64,000 nt of DNA from Bacilli bacterium (GTDB lineage Bacteria; Bacillota_I; Bacilli_A; RF39; UBA660): positions 1 through 64,000 of the forward strand of contig JAFSVF010000005.1 of the NCBI GenBank assembly GCA_017450205.1, written 5' to 3'. Within the stretch, counting starts at the first letter, position 1, and each line of letters begins with the position of its first letter. Under the pieces are notes generated by a model. It saw only the letters and a list, made by a program, of their open reading frames with translations, did not search any database and was not told where the DNA came from. The position numbers were made by a program, and so were the translations under genes. This document shows positions 61,601-64,000 of this stretch, one piece after another.

Positions 61601-64000
61601 CAAGTAGGTACTTCTTCCAGAATAATTAAAGTTAATCCATCAGTTGGATATCTTGAAACTGATTTTGATAATACTACTAATGATTATTATTGGGTAATAC
61701 CTAGAAAGTATATAGTATCTGTTGATTCTTTAGGTTATGTTTTAGAAGATGAAAATGCTACAGTAAGATGGACATTAAATGATAAAACTTATACTTTCGT
61801 AGTTACAAGTGAAGATTTAGAAAATACTTCAACTTATACATTTACTACAAAGAATGAAGGAATGAATTATTATTTAGATAATATTACTGTTAAAGATAAT
61901 AAGAATATTAATTATAATTTAACTCCTGAGTTTGAAAGCGATACTAATGCATATGATGTTCATGTTTATAAGAATGCTACTAAAGTAACTATTACAAGTG
62001 AAATTAGTATTGAAGATATAGATGTAATGATTTATAAAGATAGTGATTCTTCTAATAAATCTAAAGAGAGTGGTACATTTGTTATTGATGATGATATTGA
62101 GAGTTATTCACTTGATTTAATGGATGGTGAAATAGAAGTAGGTAACTATACTTTAAATGTTATTAGAGATATTGAAGTAGATACTAACTTAGCAAATTTA
62201 TTTATTGTAGATAATGATTCTGTTTGTAATGGTTCTTTATGTAAAATTAAACCTAACTTTAAAGGTACTACTTCAGCTTATAAAGTTAATGTTCCATATC
62301 AATATGATACATTAACAGTAGGTTATACTACTTCAAATGAACAACAAACAGTTAAGATTAAAGATGTAGAAAATTATATTACAAATGGTGAATATGAACT
62401 TTCTACTGGTGCTAACTTAATATATGTTGAAGTATATGATGGTTTAAATAAACTTACTAAGACATATAATTTAACTATTACTAGAAATAAATCTAATAAT
62501 GCTTATTTAGAGTCATTAAAGATTTCTTCAACTGGAGTAAGCGAATATGAATTAAGTCCAGAGTTTGATAAAGAAACTCTTGAATATGAAATAGTAGTAG
62601 ATCCTACAGTTACTGAAGTAACAGTTGAAGCTGTTCCTGAAGCATTAAGTGATGGAGCTTCTACAATAATAAATGGTTATAATTATTTAGAACCTGGATA
62701 TAATGATTTAACTATCGCAGTATTAGCACCTGATAGAAAAACAGAAAAAACATATATAGTTCATATATTTGTAGGAGATCCTACGAAGTCATCATTCTTA
62801 ACAAGTATTACGGTATCTAGTGGTAAGATTTGGAAATTAGTTCCAGACTTTAAAAAGAATACTACTGGATATGTAGTTAATGTTGAATCTTCTACAGAGT
62901 TTGTTATGATTGAAGCATTCTTTGAAGAAGGTAAGAATATTATTACAGATGGAACTGGCCAATTTAATGTTTCAACTGGAGTTAATGTATTTAATATTAC
63001 ATCTACTTTATATGAAGATGATGATACTACTGTTATTAGTGAAACAGTTTATACAATAACAGTTATTAGACCAATTTCATCTAACGTATATCTTACTGAT
63101 TTAAAAGTAACAGCTACTAATGAAGAAGTATTCTTAAATGCAAATGGATATTATGCTTTATCTAAACCATTTGATAAAGGTACTACTGAATATGGTTTAA
63201 CAGTTTCTCCAAATGTTAGAGAACTTGTTATTGAAGCTTCAGTTCAAGATGATTCTTCTAGATATGTAGTTTATGGTAACCATTTAGTTACAGGACTTAA
63301 TTATGTAGATGTTGTAGTATTTAATGAAGATAATACTTTAACTAAGACATATCAAATTACTGTTACAGTTCTTCCTAGTGATGATGCTTCATTAAGTGGT
63401 ATCAAAGTATTTAATACATATAAAGATGAATTTGATAATGATCAAGAAACTGTATATGGTATTGATGAAGAAGTATTTGATAAAGATACACTTACTTATA
63501 ATTTAAATCTTGCATATGATGTAGATAGAGTTAATATTTTAGCTACACCTTCATTTGATAATGCTTCAGTTGAAGGCAATGGTTTATTCTATTTAGATTA
63601 TGGTGCTAATGTAGTAGTTATTAATGTAACTGCTGAAAATGGTGAAGATGATTTAACTTATACTTTAAATCTTTATAGAGCATATGATATTTACTTATCT
63701 AATATACTTGAAGATAATGAAGACTATAATTTAAATGAAGAATTTGATAAGACTAATGATACTTATACAATGACTGTTGATAATTCAGTTAAGTCTATTT
63801 CATTTGAAGGTATTCCTGAAGAAAATAATGTAACAGTTACTTATTCACTTGGTGATGGTTCTTCAGCTTTATCTACTGTTACTGCTGATGGAATTCTTTA
63901 TACAGGAGTAGGACTTAACAAATTAGTAATTACAGTAACTGCACCTGATAATACATTTAAATATTATTATGTAAATGTTACTCGTGAACAAAGTGATAAT
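52640..64000 (+). CDS. Giant surface protein: glycine-rich modules plus cadherin-like repeats (3' end outside window)
   Basis: The frame opens at ATG 52640 (AGGAG upstream) and on reading through has no stop to base 64000: 3787 codons and still open. Residues ~6-26 are a membrane signal or anchor. A first cadherin-like unit (about 45-130) is followed by three glycine-rich modules (about 137-412, 591-862, 1052-1322), each opening with a 'YxTGxxQxFTxPxxGYYxxxAWGA' pattern, rich in 'GGGYNGGGNAG' and 'GGGGGGGF', and ending 'SSRL...TKHM.CY.C'. This is the PF12810 (ALK/LTK-like glycine-rich) form. Pairs of cadherin-like units separate the modules, and about two dozen more (PF12733 type, ~95 aa each; 'FDP.V..Y.V.VP', 'VTAEDG....Y.I...R') fill the rest. 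Almost certainly an extracellular stalk or adhesin; the C-terminal anchor is not visible. Confidence 0.88.
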   Translation, partial: MKKVYKYIVIFVFVFMLIFGLAFFGLNKYNTIVSSNKNLLVDTDGIESTQLKSLVVEDFEDDLTFYKDIYSYNISIYDSYYYLNINAVPEDQDATVKISGREYLINNTGSIIVKVSLNGNSSTYTINYTKGRSTSDLSYSKTYSYTGGQQIFTVPYSGYYKIRAWGAGGGKDGKYGGPGGYSIGVARLVKDEVLYVYVGGVGASAAQNSGGGYNGGGNAGNSGSSGGGGGASHVASVAGVMSSLSSYIGTYSSTTGTYNSDKIIIVAGGGGGGGNSNDYYGGGGGAVGHSGNASSGGSQTAAGTGNRNGSFGQGGHRNGDGGGGGGGFWGGAAGNGDNNGSGGSGFIGSSRLISYGDITKHMTCYWCSTNNNPETKTISNSNMSSSFLDDYASNTHGRIIFDRLAVPSNNYYLSNITSDTGTWNKVFNPIEEDYMLSVSMYTHKVNLYANMTDSSTQSVTGTGEYILNIGYNYATISVTADNGEVKNYNITILRESLKGKHSSELRLINYDDVGDVRKTIYVDKGVLVYDLTLPSYKIANNIEAIPYDSEATVEITGSDFIIDDGTIRIKVSAPGVDDTLYIINYTLKNYYQSITKNYSATSSQYTYTIPTTGYYKLEAWGASGGNDGKVGGDGGYSIGVAFLTEGETLYMNVGTRGSNSASGNGGGYNGGGNAGGSGSSGGGGGATSVATVSGTLPNLGAYIGTYSSTRKTYDSDKILIVAGGGGGGGNSNDYYGCGGGAAGHVGNASTAGSQTAAGTGNLNGSFGQGGHRNGDGGGGGGGFWGGAAGNGDNNGSGGSGFIGSSRLISYGDITKHMSCYNCPAQSDPEILTYAKGTHGSSFVADVASTSGGYLKVEMLEFISENNFLTSLTVVDDELEDTGTWDKEFDPSVYDYKVTVDTYLNYVTVTGEAANAKSVDGSERRFINLGDNYFTLTVTAQNGSVRTYTVNVYRAYSSVPTTELMLIDFNLTDGNVYERIFCEHDVYDYDLTILSGIYSLDVIAVPYDQNATVKYSGFGYIKTSKVAYIIVSNPNASPSQTIYAINIIKGEAASDVEFNYTGTYQTFTAEYAGYYQVEAWGAQGGNDGELGGLGGYATGVVRLSAGETLYIYVGGAGNGCVAGTGGGYNGGGNAGNSGCSGGGGGATHIAFVPGLLNTLESYKGFYNNAKKTYVSDDILIVAGGGSGAGHSASLSGSGGGYTGATSSGTGGTQQTYGTGTNNASFGQGGHRSGDGGGGGGGFYGGGAAYGDTHGGGGSGYIGSSRLQSLTTRTKHMTCYNCPTSEDSEIYTETTTRYSSSPTPDYAKSGNGYAKLTLLNLSTNNFLSNITIKDIVDLDDIKDLTLNETFDMNKTTYTITVDPDITSIRLSAKPEDSKATIDGLGDFDVPVGTTDFDIVVTAENGDKKTYTVKVTRQASTNTKPTAIYVSGLIKSLCNSNDTYCKLYDTSNNVVDTYDSDVEEYRITVPSRIKQLKWIVDKSNVNQVVTGDGISELPSGLTTVTVEVESEYCAYYYPELNALPPEDPEEEYTPPDKSDPKYANCFRTYTYNVTRIVSDDADLKTLKIDNVETNPQLDPASDAEIEFDLNYVDPDVFDYFFSVPKSWDHVKYLVAEADAHDDGAEVDINGNENFVVGESNLVEIVVTAPDGVTQRTYRLHVFREFEKNVYVNNLAIKDHIFDQEFSKYNFGPYKVTIPNDETSAQITFRVESDTTTAAFTRTRTTSISESHSGQDYTVDITGIPVNTTYYELNTTAEDNNYTGTYTIEITRLKNSDSTLKSIIAKTDDTNWTLDPVFDPSVHDYTINVDAGVTSVTLVPEVNVNTSSISMPDGESIHVGNTVKRVIVTAEDKTYTIYNFTIVRPPFSDATLKELTIKDSSDNSYTVKDINDNEFDPSVNVYYVTVPNDVYVVNINGVKNNVFATVTGNGKYYLSVGENNIVLSVTAENGVVNYYNIYITREPNSNPELTSITSSKSILNETFTDNTVTYTMDVTYDVDYIDLTYHFAASTTSAKTYSLSDTEYDQSKVPLVTGDNELKIITKAEDNSELTYYLTITKDASTINTLENVVINETRYTPVFDPNENNYYAYLPYDVRTVHFKVTKGDDAENYTIAVTDSDLIVDGDEVSGLKVDENVISIIVTPEDGTINTYVFDLTVIPEGASNTKLKKLTVSNGTLSPTFDPNVLHYDIEVPYEVTTDTIDATVEAPLEVDDTTPISGLGTYTLPVGITNAYVIVHGIDGYDRVYSITFNRLPNDDSMLKTLTVKDLILTPGFSPNTVEYDMDVDSNSINFTSIVPNDPNASYEVVGNSNLSEIGTTYVVKIIVTAENGTDKTEYKINAKRIASSNANLADLGVKDFTINPTFTPTNTIYYLTVPNDVSNVLIYAEPEAGNPTITGDGIQPVYTGMNYKTIEVVSEDGSVSKSYTIAITREESDNTNVTYLEILNGTMNKEFNNDGDDTYNVEVYSSEESLDFKVVLEDPNATYRVSNNSFSSNTTVTLTVVAEDNSTRTITFNVTVKPMVSALLKNLYVDNYELESKFNSNIFYYNLTINYEDEEIVPHYEKVDPDATVVVSKCDDLVVGSTEVTFTVTDSENNNTETYTINVTRNPYVNNFLEYLYNDYKTGEFKEDFSKTKYIYTLDVDKDFDEITLFGSPTTSQSTITITTTNEAGNSDSIKYKLGAYKLNKGENKFTVNVSLNGYTRKYHVYVNRAFDSQKDLFTLTVRSGTEFYKLTPEFTSDHTTYDLTVENDINNIIFAGTIPSTASVYGLGKHELNPLHNIFNIVVTAEDGTTKTYTIDVYKNASNNAYLTDLVPSVGSLDPAFAYETNVYDLVLDNSVSLLSFTVMTEDPNATYTGTDAEIVPDGISVRTITVTAEDNTPRTYTINVVKFVSDDADLLNLKVKGYSYVDQENLTSTITFNKDTYEYYCILNNSKKTISKSDFEYSLSYNKATISFQEETNISTKGFTEYNVIVTAEDSVTKNIYKVFFKRQVGTSSRIIKVNPSVGYLETDFDNTTNDYYWVIPRKYIVSVDSLGYVLEDENATVRWTLNDKTYTFVVTSEDLENTSTYTFTTKNEGMNYYLDNITVKDNKNINYNLTPEFESDTNAYDVHVYKNATKVTITSEISIEDIDVMIYKDSDSSNKSKESGTFVIDDDIESYSLDLMDGEIEVGNYTLNVIRDIEVDTNLANLFIVDNDSVCNGSLCKIKPNFKGTTSAYKVNVPYQYDTLTVGYTTSNEQQTVKIKDVENYITNGEYELSTGANLIYVEVYDGLNKLTKTYNLTITRNKSNNAYLESLKISSTGVSEYELSPEFDKETLEYEIVVDPTVTEVTVEAVPEALSDGASTIINGYNYLEPGYNDLTIAVLAPDRKTEKTYIVHIFVGDPTKSSFLTSITVSSGKIWKLVPDFKKNTTGYVVNVESSTEFVMIEAFFEEGKNIITDGTGQFNVSTGVNVFNITSTLYEDDDTTVISETVYTITVIRPISSNVYLTDLKVTATNEEVFLNANGYYALSKPFDKGTTEYGLTVSPNVRELVIEASVQDDSSRYVVYGNHLVTGLNYVDVVVFNEDNTLTKTYQITVTVLPSDDASLSGIKVFNTYKDEFDNDQETVYGIDEEVFDKDTLTYNLNLAYDVDRVNILATPSFDNASVEGNGLFYLDYGANVVVINVTAENGEDDLTYTLNLYRAYDIYLSNILEDNEDYNLNEEFDKTNDTYTMTVDNSVKSISFEGIPEENNVTVTYSLGDGSSALSTVTADGILYTGVGLNKLVITVTAPDNTFKYYYVNVTREQSDN
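53050..53875 (+). repeat. Glycine-rich module 1
   Basis: Encodes 'YSYTGGQQIFTVPYSGYY' through 'TKHMTCYWC' and a closing strand. Notably richer in G/C than its surroundings because of GGT/GGC glycine runs. A 52-base stretch (53431-53482) is identical to module 2. Confidence 0.85.
54410..55225 (+). repeat. Glycine-rich module 2
   Basis: Encodes 'YSATSSQYTYTIPTTGYY' through 'TKHMSCYNC'. Bases 54796-54847 equal 53431-53482 in module 1, and the tract 'NGSFGQGGHRNGDGGGGG' is shared, indicating recent duplication or gene conversion. Confidence 0.85.
55795..56605 (+). repeat. Glycine-rich module 3
   Basis: Encodes 'FNYTGTYQTFTAEYAGYY' through 'TKHMTCYNC' and 'KSGNGYAKLTLL'. Same plan as modules 1 and 2 but more diverged at DNA level; has extra Cys residues (GNGCVAG, GNSGCSG). 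Confidence 0.85.
56605..64000 (+). repeat. Tract of cadherin-like beta-sandwich repeats
   Basis: Protein-level repeats of ~90-100 residues with the pattern 'L..L.V..g.L.P.FdP....Y.v.Vp.....v.i.a.......a.v.G.g...l..G.N.i.i.vtaEdG....Y.i...R'. Diverged at DNA level. Continues beyond the window. Confidence 0.85.

Noticed and set aside
1-64000. Use of the Mycoplasma genetic code (TGA as Trp)
   Set aside because: Several genes end naturally at TGA (10030, 16704) and conserved Trp positions use TGG.
1-64000. tRNA or rRNA genes
   Set aside because: No cloverleaf or rRNA-like stretch was recognised in the intergenic regions; a tRNA scan would settle it.

Overview
The window is AT-rich chromosomal DNA from a low-G+C Gram-positive-type bacterium (Bacillota/Bacilli-like). 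Supporting signs are Firmicutes gene orders (dnaG-rpoD-trmK, hisS-aspS behind a T-box, rplU-prp-rpmA with an L21-type leader), Gram-positive ParC, purine-rich ribosome binding sites (often AGGTGAT just before ATG), and surface proteins with signal peptides and C-terminal membrane anchors. TGA is a real stop (for example at 10030 and 16704) and Trp is TGG, so the Mycoplasma code is not used. The mix of a compact genome style, large cadherin-like/Gly-rich surface proteins and BspA-type repeats resembles uncultured gut Bacilli (RF39 or Erysipelotrichales relatives); that placement is inference.

Layout. 1-141: right end of an IS3-family element. 157-4085: envelope genes of unknown role (a lysozyme-fold membrane protein, a secreted Thr-hinge protein, a duplicated-domain protein with a sortase-like tail). 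4148-8854: a degenerate GDPD-like protein, rimM-trmD, an unknown gene and lon. 8936-15639: a three-gene, translationally coupled operon of very large minor pilin-like proteins, the last one joining a type IV pilin N-terminus to a BspA/DUF285-type repeat domain. 15697-22314: a Lon-like PDZ protease, mutS, an OatA-like acyltransferase with two SGNH-like domains, and a Fic protein. 22439-26324: ribosomal L21/Prp/L27, a decayed small gene, and parC. 26396-28174: a small cadherin-like membrane protein and two nearly duplicate major-pilin cassettes. 28252-34528: nfo, an isolated rnfC-rnfD-like pair, ftsW, an unknown tail-anchored protein and frr. 34594-41423: mnmA, dnaG-rpoD-trmK, lepA. 41476-49881: a lipoprotein, a His T-box, then hisS, aspS, asnS, gatC, gatA, gatB. 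50001-64000: another cadherin-like membrane protein, a NUDIX hydrolase, an unknown gene, and a giant surface protein still open at the window edge after 3787 codons.

How it fits together. Housekeeping translation, replication and repair genes alternate with a cell-surface programme: major pilins, a tip-like minor pilin set, several proteins with cadherin-like beta-sandwich (PF12733-type) domains, and a giant adhesin with three glycine-rich modules. The pilus assembly ATPase, platform protein and prepilin peptidase are not in the window. Transcription units are short and usually closed by hairpin terminators; several are followed at once by an extended -10 promoter (TGnTATAAT). No tRNA, rRNA or CRISPR was recognised.
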